From Cyanophora paradoxa (taxonomy: Eukaryota > Glaucocystophyceae > Cyanophorales > Cyanophoraceae), in NCBI GenBank assembly GCA_004431415.1, contig QPMI01000473.1, forward strand, positions 62,001 through 126,000: a stretch of 64,000 nt of DNA, read 5' to 3'. Of this stretch, positions 1 to 12,965 are shown one piece after another. Within the stretch, counting starts at the first letter, position 1. Each line of letters starts with the position of its first letter. Made by a program: the position numbers and the translations under genes. Under the pieces are notes generated by a model, which saw only the letters and a program-made list of their open reading frames with translations, made no database searches and was not told the origin of the DNA.

Positions 1-3000
1 TTGATCGTAGCGCGAGGACCACGAAGTCTGCGATACCCTAATGCTTAAGCTTTCGTATAAAACCGATTGCGATTGTGTGGGTAGATCTAGAGTCCAGATT
101 CTATGCATGATCACCTGGTATGCCGTCACGTTGGAGGGGGCGAATCGCACGTCAGGGTCCTGCAGAGAATTGACGACGCGATTATTGATGACATGGTTTC
201 GCTGAGGCGAAGCTTAAGCGAGCGGCTCACCCGAAGTGGCCAAGGCGACATAGAAACGAAAGCAAACTCTACCGGTTTTAAGGCTCCCATCGCGTATGGC
301 CGAAGCTGGTTACTGACGTCTCTGTAAAACTTGCACTTATTGAAATCTAGGTCGTATTCTGCATCCACCCGCACGTTCAGCCACAAAAACGAGCGACCTC
401 AAAAGCGAATGGCCATATGCATGGCGCACCACAATAGAAGAAAGAGCCTAGGCTGGAGCGCGAAACAATGCCAAGCCGGTGCGAGGCTTCTCGCTCTCCG
501 ACGGGAAACGCCGCGAGCGGTGCCGCATGAACGATGACGGCGTCGACATCAAGCGCTACGCGCGAGCCTGCAGGCGCCTCACTCGAATGAGTTTACGAGG
601 AGGGAAGCGCATCGATCGCAAGCTCGAGGCATAGGTGCGCCCCGCGCGGGGGCGATATCGATTGCAATTGCAACGCACCGACAGTGTCCTGAGCGCCGAA
701 CGCGCCGGGCGCCGGGGCTATACACAAAGCTAAGGCTATGCAGACGAAGAGATCTAGACAAAGGATGAGAGGCAAAGGAAAGTGCGAATTCGAAGGGGAC
801 GTGCGCATTGTGCGCGGGGATGCATCTGGAAGCTTGCGCTCACGGTCACGTGCACGGTCAGGGCGCGCATACGTCACAGCGTAGCTTGCTGCCGATATCG
901 ATACATTATAGTTATGCATATGGCTGCGATCAGATCCGACCATCGCGTCCGACATGTACATCGTGCGCTCGCTTGTATCTGCTGCCGATGCGACGATTGC
1001 CCTCCGAGGCTCCCGGATCCGGAGTCCGATGCGCAAGCTAAGTATACGTTTTGGTATACGTAACCTAACCAATGCTGGTGCTGCTAAATGCTCAGCGGCT
1101 AGTTATAATATGTGTACGTACTCGATACTGAAGCAGTAGTATACGTACGCGTACTATTACTGCTGATTAGATTCGGTACTTCCGAGCCTTTCTTGCAGGC
1201 CTGCGATACCGAGCCTTTCTTGCAGGCTGTTGCAGCTGCCGCAGTAATAGTGCCAGCCCGGCCTGCCAGGCAGCGGATCGATATCAGGCTCCGATCAGCG
1301 CTACTGGCTAAGTATAGGCTTAGTACTAAGTAGGCTAGCGGTTCGCCGGTTAACGCGTACGTTCCCGGCGCAAGTTGCCGCGCAACTTCCCGCAGCCACG
1401 TGCATGCGTACCGTAGTAGTACGGTTACTACTAGGCTACGGTAGTACCGTAGCTGCGTAGAGTCGGCGTAGACTCCGTTGTACTATAGCTAGTACTAGTA
1501 CTACCGTAGTAGTACGGACCCCTACGGTACGAGCTTTCAAGGAAATTCAAGCTACGGCTACTAGCCTAGTAGGCTAGTACTACTGCTTCTACGCATACGA
1601 GCCTCGGACTCCGGGAGCCTGAGAGTCGACGTCGACGTCGGAGGCCCGCGGCCCGCCGCGCCGGCGGCGCCGCCCACGCGTACGCGTACCGCGGCGTACT
1701 ACGGTACGACCGGCGACAGGCGTTCGACGGTCGATCGACACTGCCAGGCTGTGACAGTGTGACACTGATCATGATACTACCGGGTAACTACCCCGGTAGT
1801 ATATATATCGGAGTCCGGACTCAGGACCGGAGTCACGCTCTGGAGTCTAGATCCGAGTCATCCGACGTCCGACGTCCGACGATCGTCCGCATGCGCAGCT
1901 GCAGGCTGCAGCCTGCAGCCTGCAGCCTGGGCCGCAGGCCCGCAGCTCAGCGGCTGCAGCCTGCAGCCTGCAGCCTGCAGGCTGCAGCTGCGGAGCCTGC
2001 AGCAGCCTGCCAGCAGGTCTCGCACCGGCCGCGGCCCGCGGGCACTGGCAGGCAGTGGCAGCTGCAGACTGCAGTGCAGCTAGGCTGCACTGCGGGCAGC
2101 TGCAGCTGCAGCCTGCAGTCTGCGGCAGCTGCCGCAGTGCGCATGCAGCGCTACCGTACCGTAGCCTGATCATGAATCTGCTGCCTGATGCACTGATTGA
2201 GAGCGAGCCTGTGGAGGTCGCGGATCGTTATCTGAACCGTCAAGTCAGACTGCTAGCTAGGCCTGCGGCTTGCTGTCAAGCCCTTGAGCCAAGCCCTTGA
2301 GCCGGGCTGAGGGGTCAAGCCCTTGCCCGGCTTTTGGCCGGCTCAAGCCGGCTCAAGCCCTGGAGAGGGGGGGGGTGGGGGGGTGGGGGGGCGTCGGAGG
2401 GGGGTGCCGGACCGTCGGACGCATGCGCAGCTAATTATATATGATTCGAAGGGGCAGCCTGCAGCTGCGGACGGACGCAGCCGTACGCGGACGCAGCTGC
2501 AGACGGACGCAGCCAGCGCTAGCGCTCGCTGGCCCTGCGCACGTGCACGGCCGCGGCGCCGGCCGCGCGTGGCGCGCCCGCGGCCCGGCCCTGCGGCCGG
2601 CGCCGGCGCGGGCCGCCGGGCGCCGGCCTGCCAGCCTGGCAGGCTGGCAACTTCAAAAGGCTTGGCAACGGTTGGAGCGCGTTTCTTTGTGAACTCGAGC
2701 TCGAAGCTAAATACAAGCATTTCGCTGCGGTGCAAAGGGCTTCCGGAACTGTACCCCCCCTAAGGCTTGCCGCAAGCCCGGCCAAGGGCTTGACCCCGCC
2801 GGGAGCCCAAGCCCTTGGGCCGGCCGGACAACCGTCTTGGCTTGGCTTGACCGCGAGCGCCCAGGGCTTGGCTTGGCTTAAGCCGACTTTTTGGCCGGCA
2901 AGCCGCACCCCTACTGCTAGCTATGCATAGTCATTGCATACAAGCGTGCAGCCTGCCGGCCTGCCTGCCAGCTGGCAGGTCCGTAGGGCACTTAAGTACC

Positions 3001-4119
3001 GCGGGCACTTAACTAACGTGGTACCAAATTAACGCGCCAAACGTTTGTTAAAACGCGGTAATTTGGTGCCGCGCAGTCGCGGTACGGTAATTTGCCGCTG
3101 AGAAGCTGCCCCCCCCTAAAATTGCTGCCCCATACAAGCCTCAAAATTTTAAACCCGCGTTAATTTGGTACCGCGGTATTTCGCTCAGAGGAGGGCCATT
3201 TTTAAAACCGCGTTAATTAACGCCGCAGTAATTTAGTGCCCGACGGTACCGGTAGCGAGTGCAGGTACTACGGTAGAGGGCAGGTACCGCGTACGTAAAA
3301 AAGAGGCTCCTAGCTCGCGGGCAGCCTTGCCTCCTAGCTCGAGGCTCCTGGACCGACTTTTTTGTACCCCCAGACCGAGGCAGGCTGGACCGTCGCCGTC
3401 CGTCGGACTCTACTAGGCAGCCTAGGCAGGCTAGGCTAGATCTAGATCTGGGCCGCAGACTGGGCGGCGACCGTCGGACTGGGCCTAGGCCAGGAGGCTA
3501 GCGCTGGAGCCTGGAGGGCCAGTAGTACCCAGTACTAGTGGAGGGCCACTGGAGGCCCTGGATCGACTATAGCTAGTACTCCCTGGAAGTCCCTGCCACT
3601 GCCAGGGCCCAGTGGCTGCCAGAGTCCCTCGGCCTGCGAGGCTGCGACTCCCTGGAGGGCCAGATCTACCGTAAAACACAATTGCAATATTAGTTCGCAC
3701 GATATTAGTGCGTTTTCCAAAAGTTTAGACCCGGACCGGGCCGGACCCCGACCATAGTAATTAGTTCGGTCTCAAATTAGTGCGTTTTTTCGTTTCCAGT
3801 ACATAGGCGGCAGTAGTTTCTTAGCGTCCTTTAATTTGTGCGGTCTCAAATTAGCTATAGTGCGTTTTCATGGCCAAAAACGCACTAATTTGGTACCGCA
3901 CTAATATTATGCGCGCACTACCGGGAATATTCTGTCTTACGGTAGAGTCGCCAGACCTGGCCACTGCCGCATGCGCATTGCGCACTGCGGCCAGTGTCAC
4001 GCCTGGCAGTGTGGAGTCACTGTGGACTCACTGTGGAGTCACTGTGGACACTGTGGAGCTCGACTCTCTTGCCTGCTCGAGGCTGCATGGAGCCATGATG
4101 GAGGCTGGAGCGGCGCCGG
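1..4119. other. Repeat-rich intergenic DNA, no gene seen
   Basis: No convincing coding exon was found. The stretch is rich in self-complementary words (CTAG, GTAC and TGCA clusters around 1410-1560). It also has a CTGCAG/GCCTGCAG microsatellite (about 1900-2120), direct repeats such as two copies of a GAGCCTTTCTTGCAGGC block near 1187-1230, and CAAGCC/GGCTTG clusters at 2275-2370 and 2760-2900. Between 3000 and 3920 there are recurrent AT-rich words: TTAATTTGGTACCGC, and ATTAGTGCGTTTT with an inverted copy near 3860-3887. Open frames here arise from GC richness and microsatellites. Confidence 0.7.
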
Positions 4120-4510
4120 TAGGGTTGCCGTGTCAATTGACATGTCAGTCTACCCTGTGGACATTGACATCGGACATTTGACATGTCAACCGACATGTCA
4201 ACTGACATTGATTATTATATTATATTATATTATATTATTTTCCAAAAGTGAGGCGGCGGGGCAGCTTGGGCGAGGTCCTCAGCGCCTCCCCGCTGCCCTC
4301 TGCCTCCTTCCTAACATCAGAAACGTGCTGCTAACGCTTGCAGAGTGCTGCTTACATGTTTTAATCATGTTTGCAGGCGTTTTAGCTTGTTTGGAGGGGT
4401 ATCCCCCCCAATGTCAATGGACATGTCAACCCGGACCCGTGGACATTGACATGACATGTCAACTGACATTGACATGTCAATGTCAATTGACATCGGACAC
4501 GGCAACCCTA
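4120..4510. mobile_element. MITE-like element with terminal inverted repeats
   Basis: The ends are inverted repeats. TAGGGTTGCCGTGTC at 4120-4134 matches its exact reverse complement GACACGGCAACCCTA at 4496-4510 (15 of 15). The symmetry continues imperfectly outward (GCCGG against the complement of GCGGC). Inside are many copies of the palindromic word TGACATGTCA and of GACATTGACAT near both ends, and an AT-rich (ATTAT)n block near 4210-4240. About 390 bp with no coding capacity fits a small non-autonomous DNA transposon. No clean target-site duplication was seen, so an old insertion or another kind of foldback repeat is possible. Confidence 0.6.
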
Positions 4511-5996
4511 GCGGCGGAGCCTCTGAGACTCTGCATGATCATGCATATGACTGTGAGTCTGTGACATGACGTTGCAATTGATCATGGCACAGTGCGCAGA
4601 GGAGAGACCGGCCTCGGATCCGAGTCGGAGGCCCGGAGTGCCGGCGGAGGGCCGGAGGCCCTGTGACATGTGACAACGCGAATCGTTTTTGCAATTGATC
4701 ATGAATCATGATCATTCATGCATATGATTGGATCCGGCCGGATACAACTACTAGCCAACTAGTACTCAACTTGGCAAAAAGGGAGGGAGAGGGCCCGGGA
4801 GTGGGCGGAGGCAGCAGCGGGACCGGGAGGAGGGGCAGCGGAACCGGGAGGAGGGGCAGCGGATACGGGGCGGGGCAGGGAGGGGGCGGGGACGACGGTG
4901 TGCACGTGGAGGGAGCGTGGGCAGTTACAATAGGACTCCGGGAACGGAGGGCAGGGAGGGTGAGGGCGAGGCGGGCTGCGAGGGTCGGGCGGGGTCGGGA
5001 GGCGGGCGGGGAGGCGAGGGTCGGCCGAAGCCGGGCGGGGGGGGGGGGGGGGGGGGGTTGGGGGGGGGGGGGGGGGGGGGGCTTGTTACACATGCATATG
5101 TACAAGCAGCGAGTTGACTAAATGTCTCATACAACGTAAGCGTGCTAGCGCTTGGACGGCTCTAAGCACTGCAGACGCACCGGGACGCGCGAAGCGAGCC
5201 GGGCCGGAGTGGCCGGACGTCCCAGCAGGCGGCAATGAAAGGCCGAGTTACGTACCCCCTGTAGCTTCGCGCCTGGCGCGCCACATGTGCAGGCCCACAG
5301 TCGCATGGCCAGGAAGTAGCCGCAGCTCCGCAGACAGGTCCAAATATCCGCGCCACGGAAGGCCGACCACGGGGTCGACGGTATTCCCGTACCCCGTACC
5401 CCCGTAGCCACGGTATACGTAGCGCAATATAGCGCTATAGCTAGCCTCACGCGCGCCACGGCGCCGGCGCCGGCCGCGGCCCCGCGCGCGCGCGCGCGCC
5501 GGTAAGCAGCAGCGCAGCCGCATAGCCTAGTAGACAGCTGCTGCGTCAAGCAGCAAGCTTAAGCGGGGGGGGGGGGGGGGGGGGGGGGACGCGGGCGGCA
5601 TATGCTTCAGGGGGATGCATATGAGTCGGATGAGACGATGAATATTTAATAGAGGCGGAATTTCGCCTGGCGCGCCACAGGCCCACAGCCGCCAGCAGCT
5701 CGCACTGAACGGCCGCCTGGTTCAGATCCAGAGCCTCCGAGGCTCGCGTCGGATCCGACCGCGGAGTAATTACGTAAACATGCATATGAGCCTTCGGAGC
5801 AGCACCCTCTGCCGGCGGAGCCAATTGCAACAGGACCATAAAATGCACACATCAACGCGTAATCTGAACTAATTACTCTGATATATAAAATCTACTTCCA
5901 CTCCGCACCGACTCAATGTCTCGAAACGCAAGGCAGGGGCGCGGCCCGGCGGCGGCGGGGGCGGGCCGGCATCGACGGCGGCGGGGGCGCCAGAGG
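4511..5996. other. Intergenic DNA with G homopolymers
   Basis: No supported gene. It contains a G/A-rich strand-biased block (about 4775-5080), two long G runs separated by TT near 5037-5081, another G run at about 5562-5588, and a (CG)n-like tract near 5480-5505. Frames rich in Pro or Gly here are translations of homopolymers. Confidence 0.6.
5037..5081 (+). repeat. Poly-G tract, two runs of about 20 G
   Basis: Two near-uninterrupted G runs are separated by TT, and a third run lies at about 5562-5588. Similar G or C runs sit inside introns of genes in this window (near 6437-6458, 28155-28186 and 38950-38973). Run lengths may be inexact because such tracts are hard to sequence. Confidence 0.85.
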
Positions 5997-7440
5997 CTAG
6001 AAGGCGCAGAAGGCCTTGTAGAAAACGAAGAGGGCGGCGGCGCCGAGGGGCACGTAGGCGAGGGGCGGGGCGCGCAGGGGCCCGAGGGCGAGGCGGGCGA
6101 GGCGGGGCGCGGCGCGGCGGAGGCGGGCGCCGGCCCAGGCGAGGGTCGCCGCGTCCCCGGCCACGAGGAGGAGGTCCCGGGCGAGGATGGAGCCGCCGAG
6201 TCCCAACAGTCCCCACAGCACCCGCTCCGTCAGCGCGATCGCCACGTGCCCCGCCGCCACGATAAGCGGCAGCGCGAGGCGGGCCGGGCAGCAGCAGCCG
6301 CCGCCCCCGCCGCTCCCGGCCTCGTTTTCGGAGTATTCGTAGCGGGCGTCGGCGAAGGGGAGGAGGCAGTAGGCCGAGGCGAGCTCCGTCAGGCTGAAGA
6401 AGAGCTGCCCCGCGTACCCCCCCGCTCAGCTTCGGGGGGGGGGGGGGGGGGGGGGGGGCGGGGCAGGGGCGGGCCTGGGAGGCGAGGAGGGGCTGGGTCC
6501 CCAGGCCGCTCTCGTTCAGGTAGTTGAAGACGCACCTGCCGCCGGGGGCCCTGAGGAGGGGGGGAAGAGAGAGGGGGTACGCGCACCAGGAGCCGTAGAA
6601 GTGGGAGAAGAAAGAGGCGGCGAGGACGAGGAAGGGGCCCCATCGGAGGCGGCCAGCGACCGCCAGCGACGCCGCCCGCCCCAGGCCGGCCGCCAGGACC
6701 TGCCCCGCCCTCCCCGCTCGAGGAGGGCGGGCGGGGGTACGCAAGCAGCGCGGGCGCGCGCCTGCATGTAGAGGAGGAACCAGAGGAGGATCCAGAGGGT
6801 CGTCCGCTCCATGTTGAAGTAGACGTACTTGTACCCCCGCACGTTCCCCCCGTGCGCCCCTGCCGGGCCCGGGTGTGGGTCCCCGCCACGGCCGCCCGCC
6901 CCGCGCAGCGGCGGTCGGCTGGGCGCACCTTTGAACTTGCCGTCAAAGCAGTCGTTCTGGCAGCTCTGCCTGTCTGCTCCCGCCGCGCTCAGGTTCACTG
7001 CGCGGCCGCGGCGGCGGCGGATGTGAACACGCGCGGGTGCGCGCGGGTGCCTCGGCCGGCCCGGCGGCGCGCACCGCCGCTGCCGGCGACATTGACCAGC
7101 AGGGCGACCACAAAGACGGCGGCCGGGGCGAGGACGCGCCCTGCCACGAACGCCGCCGGCGCCCGGAGCTCCGCAAGCGCCGCTCGCAAGGTGGATGCGG
7201 CGCCGCCGCCGGCCGAGTCCGGCGTCGGAGTGTACGAGCATATCTCGTGGCCGGCGATGAGGATGCGCCTCGTGGCGGACGACCGCGCGCCGTCGGGGTC
7301 GTCGTCGCCCCAACCGCCGGACGAGAGCGGGAGCAGCGGGCCGTCCCCCTTGCCATTCTGCGCATGTTCAAGCGCTGTAAGACCGTGCGAGCACGCCGCA
7401 GCAAGCCAGGCTCGGCGGGCGGGGCCGTCTCTGAGTTGCT
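5997..7440 (-). CDS. Multi-pass membrane protein, family not recognised
   Basis: Read on the - strand, a run of exons encodes hydrophobic segments. The first carries RILIAGHEICSYTPTPDSAG and then a segment LAPAAVFVVALLVNVAG. A short exon with a CQNDCFDGKFK loop follows. Next is GYKYVYFNMERTTLWILL plus WFLLYMQ, then an exon with FLVLAASFFSHFYGSWCAYP. The last exon begins LFFSLTELASAYCLLPFADA and ends in two or three more hydrophobic helices, with a TAG stop at 5997-5999. The Cys-rich, Gly-rich loop (ENEAGSGGGGGCCC) lies between helices. At least six membrane spans are expected. Several introns seem to use GC donors (CAG followed by GCCCGCC). The 5' end is uncertain; coding is visible to about 7440. 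I do not recognise the family. Confidence 0.6.
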
Positions 7441-7763
7441 CGCACCATAGTCTCAGGCATCGATGTGGCGCATGGGCAGGCGCTGCGGCCGCGCTAGCTG
7501 GGTTCGCCGCTGCAACCGGCGGCACCCAGCGCGTCGATCCGCGCGGCGCCAAGCGCTTCGTCCCGGGGTACAGGGGCGCACGCCGGGTACAGTCGCAAAC
7601 ACTGAACCAGGCGGCGCAGACATCCGGCTATCTGGGCATCCATAAAGCCAACAAGGGCTTGGGCCTATCTCTATGCTGCGGCCCGGCCCCACCGCCAGCG
7701 ACATGAGCGTTTTGCTGCGATGCTCTAGCTAGCAGCACGATGCATCGGCGGGCTTGAGCTAGG

Positions 7764-10700
7764 ATGTCAGAGCAGCAGGATCAAAGGCCAGTTCCGCCCG
7801 CCGGGCCGAGCGGGCCGCCCCGTGGCACTCCCTTCGTTGCCAAGGAGTCTCCACGGCTGGTGGTAGACTCTGCCCGGCCCGAAGCATCAGCTCGCAACGG
7901 ATCCAACGACGATGGGCAGCCCGGGGACTTCGCGAGTGCGGACGAGGCGAGGAACGAGAGCACCTCGACCAAAAACACAAGCGGGTCGACGGCCGCCTCG
8001 ACGTCCCCGCGCAGGCGGGGCGGGTCCCGGGCAGGCTCTCGCGCCGGGAGCCGTGCGTCGTCGTTCACCTCCGGCGGGAACACGTCCGGCTACACCGTCG
8101 ACAGGCACGCCGCCGCAGATCGCCGGCGCCCGGCGCCGCTGACGCGTTCCGCGCGCCCCCGCAGCGGCTTCGCCCCGAGCGAGGACGCGGAGTTCAGCCC
8201 CGTGTGGGAGATCAACGCGCCGTCGCTGATCGCGCGCGTGAACCAGCTCCCCGCCGTCGGCGGCGGCTCCCGCAGGTGCGCCCGGGCCCCTCGCCCGCCC
8301 TGGCCCGCCCCGCGCCGACGACGCCGCCGCCGCGGGCGCGCAGGAGCGCGTACGAGTACTCCGTGGACTCGGGCTTCTCGCCCTCGGACCGCCTGGCGCG
8401 CGTGGGCAAGGGCAAGCAGCGGCGGCGCGCCTCGGATGACTCTGCCCTCGCCCCGCGCCCCAGCGCCCGCGCCCCGGGCCTCGCGCCCGCTCAAAACGCC
8501 CGCGAACGCCTACAGTCTGCTGCCTTCGTCTACGAGAGGTGCGGCCCCCCTCCGCCCAGTCGCCCCGGCCTGACCGGGTGGGGCGGCAGCCGGGAGACGC
8601 AGGGGAGCGGGGCGGGCGTGGGCCACACGGACGACTTTCGGCTGGCGCTGGACCAGCACGCAGGGCGGCGGCCGCCCCCGGAGGGCGCCGCCGCCGCCCC
8701 CGCCGCCGCCGCCGCCGCCGCCAACGCCGCCGTCGCGGCGCACGTCTCCCGTTTCATCTCCTCCGCGGCCGTCGGCCTCGGCCCGGGCTCGGACGGCTCC
8801 GGCTCGGGGCGGGGCGCCTCCCAGGGACAGGGCTCCCGCCCCTGAGCCGCCCCAAGTCGGCCCCCTCGGCCACCCGCTCGGGCCGCAGCCGCAGCCGGCG
8901 GCGGACGCTCGCGCGCACGGCCACCGCGCACTCGCCGGCGGGCGGCGCCGGCGGCGAGGACGGGAGCGGCGGGGAGGGCAGCGGCGGGGGCAGCGGCGGT
9001 GACGAGGACGGCGAGGACGGGGGCGAGAGCCGGCACCTGCGCTGGGGCGGCGTCACCGTGCACCGCTTCAAGCACGCGTCGATGAGCGTGGCGACGGGCA
9101 CGAGCGGGGAGGGCTCCCTCGCCCCGCCCGGCTCCTTGGCGGCCCCCGCCCCCTGGAGCGCGCACACGGCGGGGAGCTACGTGCCGATCCTCGTCGCCCC
9201 CGCCCCCGTCGCCTACGGCCACGCCGAGTTCGGCATGCTCGAGCTCGACCGCCTCCCCCCGGCACCCGCCGAGGCCTCGGCGCCGGCCGCGTCGGCGGCG
9301 CCGACCTTCGCGGTCTCGGCGGCGGAGGCGTCGTCGTCGGCCGCCTCGGCGGCTCGGACGGCGGCCTCGCTTGTTACGTACGAGCCGTCGACGCTCGGGC
9401 TGCTGGCCCCGACGCCCCAGCTGCAGGCCGTGCGGGCCCGCCGCGAGTCGATCAAGCGCGCGATGACGACCCTGCTGGGCTCCATCGGGATCACGGGCAC
9501 GGGCCCCGCCTCCAGCGCCGCCTCCACCGCCCGCACCATCGCCTCCCGCTCCCTCTCCGCCATCGGCACCTCGGAGCGCGGCAGCCCGCTCCCGCCCGGC
9601 GGCGGCAGCGGCGAGCCCTCGCCCTCGGCCGGCGGGCCCCTGAACGTCTCGGGGCTCTCGGGGGGCCCGCCGGGCCCCGCCTCGCGCCGCTCGGCCATGC
9701 GCTACCGCACGGGATCCAAGGCCGACAGCCGCAGCACCCTGGCGAGCGTGCCGGGGAGCCCCCGCCCCGAGGAGCAGGACGACGACGAGGAGGGGGGCGA
9801 GGAGGCCGGCGGGCCCCCCGGCGGGCGCCTCTCGCCGCGCTCGGCCGCCTCGGCCGCCTCGCGCGCCACGGGCCGCTCGCTCGCCTCGTCGGCCTCGGAC
9901 GCCGAGTTCGTGGTTCCCGCGCGGGGCGCCAACCTGAAGCTCTACGGCTCGGGCACGGGCGCCCTGGCGCTGGGGAGCTTCAGCCAGAGCCAGCGCGGCG
10001 CCGGCGTCGCGCAGGCCATCGCCGGCCGCGCCGTCCTCACCCGCAAGGAGTCCCTCAACCAGGCGCGCCGGCCGCGCCTCGCCGCGCCCGCCCGCCCGCG
10101 CGCCTCTGACTGACGCCGCGCGCGCAGGCGGTGGCGCGGCTGCTGGGGAGCATCGGGGCCGTCGAGAAGAGCCCGACGGCCTCGCTGGCCGAGGACCCCT
10201 TCCCGTTCAGCCTCTCCGCCGCCGCCGCCGCAGCCGCAGCCGCAGCGGCGGCGGCGGCGGCGGCGGCCGAGGCGGCCGCCGGCGACTCGGATGGGGGCGA
10301 GGCCGGCCCGTCCGTGCACGGCTCGGCAGCCTCGGGCTGGGGCGGCCCCAGCTCGAGCCGGGAGCCCGGCCCCGGCGCCCCGCCCGCCGCCTCGGCCTCG
10401 GCCTCGCCCCCCGCGCGCCCCGCGGCCGAGTCGCCGCTCGCGGTACCCCCCATCGACGTCGTCGCTGTGTCGCCGAGCGGGGGCGCGAGCACGCGGCGGT
10501 CGCGGCGGTCGATAACCGGGTACGACATCATCCACGAGGAGGACGAGCAGCAGGCCAGCGCCTCCCGCGAGGCGCTCGTACCCCCCGCCGCCGCCCCCAC
10601 CGCGCAGCCGGCGCCCCCGGAGCAGCGGTCGGCCAGCCCGCTGCGGCCCACTTCGCCTTTCGCGACGGCGCTGCCGCCGGTGCCGCCCATCCCCCCTCCC

Positions 10701-12849
10701 CGGGCGCCGGCCTCTTCGTGCGCGTGCCGGGCCCGGCCCCGCCCCTCTCCCCGGCCTCCATCCTCGCCTCCAGCGCCCCGGCCCCGAGGCGGGCCACACC
10801 GGCCCGCCCTCCCCGCAGCTCCGCGCCGCCTCCCCCGCCGCCCGCCGCGCCTCCCACCCGCGCGCCGGCCCCGCCCCCCGGACGCCCTCGCCGCCCCCCG
10901 CGGCGCCGGGCACGCGCCCCGCCCTGGACGGAGACTGGTCCCTAAACGTGCGCGGCTTCGGCCGGCGGCCCTCGGACCCCGGCACGCTGCACCGCGTCCC
11001 AGCCGCCGCCGCCGCCGCCGCCGCCGCCGCGGGGAGCCCGAAGAAGCGCCCCTCGACGGGTGTGCCCCCCATCAAGGGCTTCGCCGCCCTGCGCGGGGCC
11101 CCCGCCTCCCTCGCCCGCTCCTTCTCCCACGCCCCGCCCGCACCGCCCCCGCCCGCTCCTCCCCCGCCCCGCGCCCCGGCCCGCCCCGGCCCCGCGGCCG
11201 GCGACGCCCCCCGCCGCCGCGCCGCCCCCGCGGCCGCCCTCCGCCGCCTCTGCCGCCGCGTCCGCCTCGACGCCGGCGCGGCCGGGCTCGTCGGGGGCCC
11301 CCCGGCCGGCCCCGCGCTCGCCGCCGCCCGCTCCCGCGGCTCCTTCGTGACCCTCACCATGGACCCGCCACCCCCGCCCCCGGCCCGCCGCCCCCGCCCC
11401 GCCCCCCGTCGTCGTCGGCCCCCGCCCCCGCTCCCGCGGGTCGGAGCGCGGGGGCCCCTCTGACGCCGGCGGGGCGCCCCTTCGCCCCTCCTCCTCCGCC
11501 TCGTCCCACGCCGGTGCCGGGGGACGCCTGCTCGAGGACTGGAAGGGGATCCCCTGGGAGGACCCGGGCTCTCCCGGCCCCGCCCGCCCCGCTTCGCCCG
11601 GCCTGCCCCGGGGCGCCGGCGGCTCCTCGCTCGGCTTCCCCTGCAGCGTGCCGCCGCAGCCGCTGCCGCTCGTCGGCCCCGACACGCGCCCCGAGCTGCT
11701 CCCGGCCGCCCGCCAGCGCACGCTGGAGCGGGCCATGATTCTGCAGGCCGAGCCGGCCCCGCCCGCCTGGGGCCCCTGGCCCCAGTCCTCCCAGTCCCGC
11801 CCCGGCTCAGCCGCCGGCTTCTTCCCCCCGGAGCCCGTCGCCGGCGCCTCCCTCTCCTCCGCCGCCGCCGCGCAGCAGCCGCAGCCGCCGCCGCAGCAGC
11901 AGCCGCGCTCCTCCCGCTCGTCCCTCGCGGCCTCGCTGGGGCGCCGCGGCCCCGACGCCGGCTCCGGGGCCGCCTCGCCGGCCCCTCCCGGCCCCTCTCC
12001 GCCGCCTCCTCCGCCGCCGCGGCGCCGGGGCCCGCCGCGCGGCCGCCGACCGCCGAGAGCCTCCTCCTCCACAGCCTTGCCAGCGCCGCGGCGGCGTCGC
12101 GCGGCCCGCCCTCCGCCGGCCCTGCCTCCCTCCGCCCCGCCTCCGCCGCCGCCTCAGCCGCCGCCCGCGCCATCGCGGACGCGGGGCACGCCCTGGGCGG
12201 CATGCGCGGCGCCAGCCAGGCGATGCAGGCGGCGGCGCGGCTGCAGCCGCACCGCGGCGACCCGAAGGAGAAGGAGCAGAGGCAGCAGCGCGACGGGCAG
12301 CGGCCGCGCTCCCGCGGGCCCCTGGTACCCCCCCCACACCCCTATCCCTGTCCCTTCTTTCCCTTCTCTGATTCGCCGCAGGGCTCGACGGCGGGCTCGG
12401 CGTCGGAGCCGCACGAGGCGGCGCCGGGCGTGCCCCTGCACCTCGCCTGGACGTACCTCACCGAGGAGGGCCCGCCCCCCGGCCTCGCCCTCGGCCTCCC
12501 CGCCCCGCGCCCCGCCGCCGCCGCCAAGCCCGGCTCCCCCGCGTGCGTACCCCCCGCCCCACCCGCTCCCCCCTCGTTCGCCCGCCGACGGCGCGGGGGG
12601 CGGGCAGGCACGTTGGGGCGATGGTGAGGACGCACCTGGCGCACCGCCTCGAGCACACGCTCTCCGCCGCCCCCGCCCCGCCGCCCCGCCCCCGCAGCCG
12701 CCCCGGCCCCCGCCCCCGCCGCCAGGCCGGCGGCGGCCTCGTCGGGGGCCCTCGGCGGCCCCTCGCACTTCTGGGCGCGCATCGGGGAGGCGTCGGCCCC
12801 GGGGGCCCGCGCCGGCGCCCTCGCCCGCCTCTCCGAGTGGCGCGCCTAG
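7764..12849 (+). CDS. Large Ala/Pro/Ser-rich low-complexity protein
   Basis: The ATG at 7764 starts MSEQQDQRPVPPAGPSGPP. The first exon runs to about 8274, where GTGCGCCC opens an intron ending GGGCGCGCAG at about 8342. Later exons carry YEYSVDSGFSPSDRLARVGK, a long block around 9010-10080 with GGVTVHRFKHASMSVATG, a poly-Ala tract (about 10216-10275), and RRSITGYDIIHEEDEQQ near 10510. Towards the end are LHLAWTYLTEEGP (12430s) and a final exon with SHFWARIGE ending in TAG at 12847-12849. An acceptor with CTGAC followed by GCGCGCAG precedes 10129. Most of the protein is predicted disordered, and no known domain was recognised. The opposite strand is also open for hundreds of codons because of GC bias. 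Exact exon joins in the Pro-rich middle (10700-12200) are uncertain. Confidence 0.6.
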
Positions 12850-12925
12850 GCGCCGCCCCTCTCCCGGCCCCCTCGCCCTCTCCGTTTCGAATGCGCAACA
12901 CGAGGCTCGCGCTGCTCCGGCCATG

Positions 12926-12956
<31 letters not shown>

Positions 12957-12965
12957 GCGCCCGGG

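Noticed and set aside
1900-2170. Protein-coding frame rich in Ala/Cys/Gln
   Set aside because: Translation of a CTGCAG microsatellite; open in several frames on both strands.
4130-4500. CRISPR-like array of TGACATGTCA repeats
   Set aside because: Repeats are short, irregularly spaced palindromes within an inverted-repeat element of a eukaryotic genome.
9942-12203. 753-codon open frame on the - strand
   Set aside because: Arg/Gly/Ala-only composition lying antisense to the Ala/Pro/Ser exons; it is a by-product of extreme GC content.
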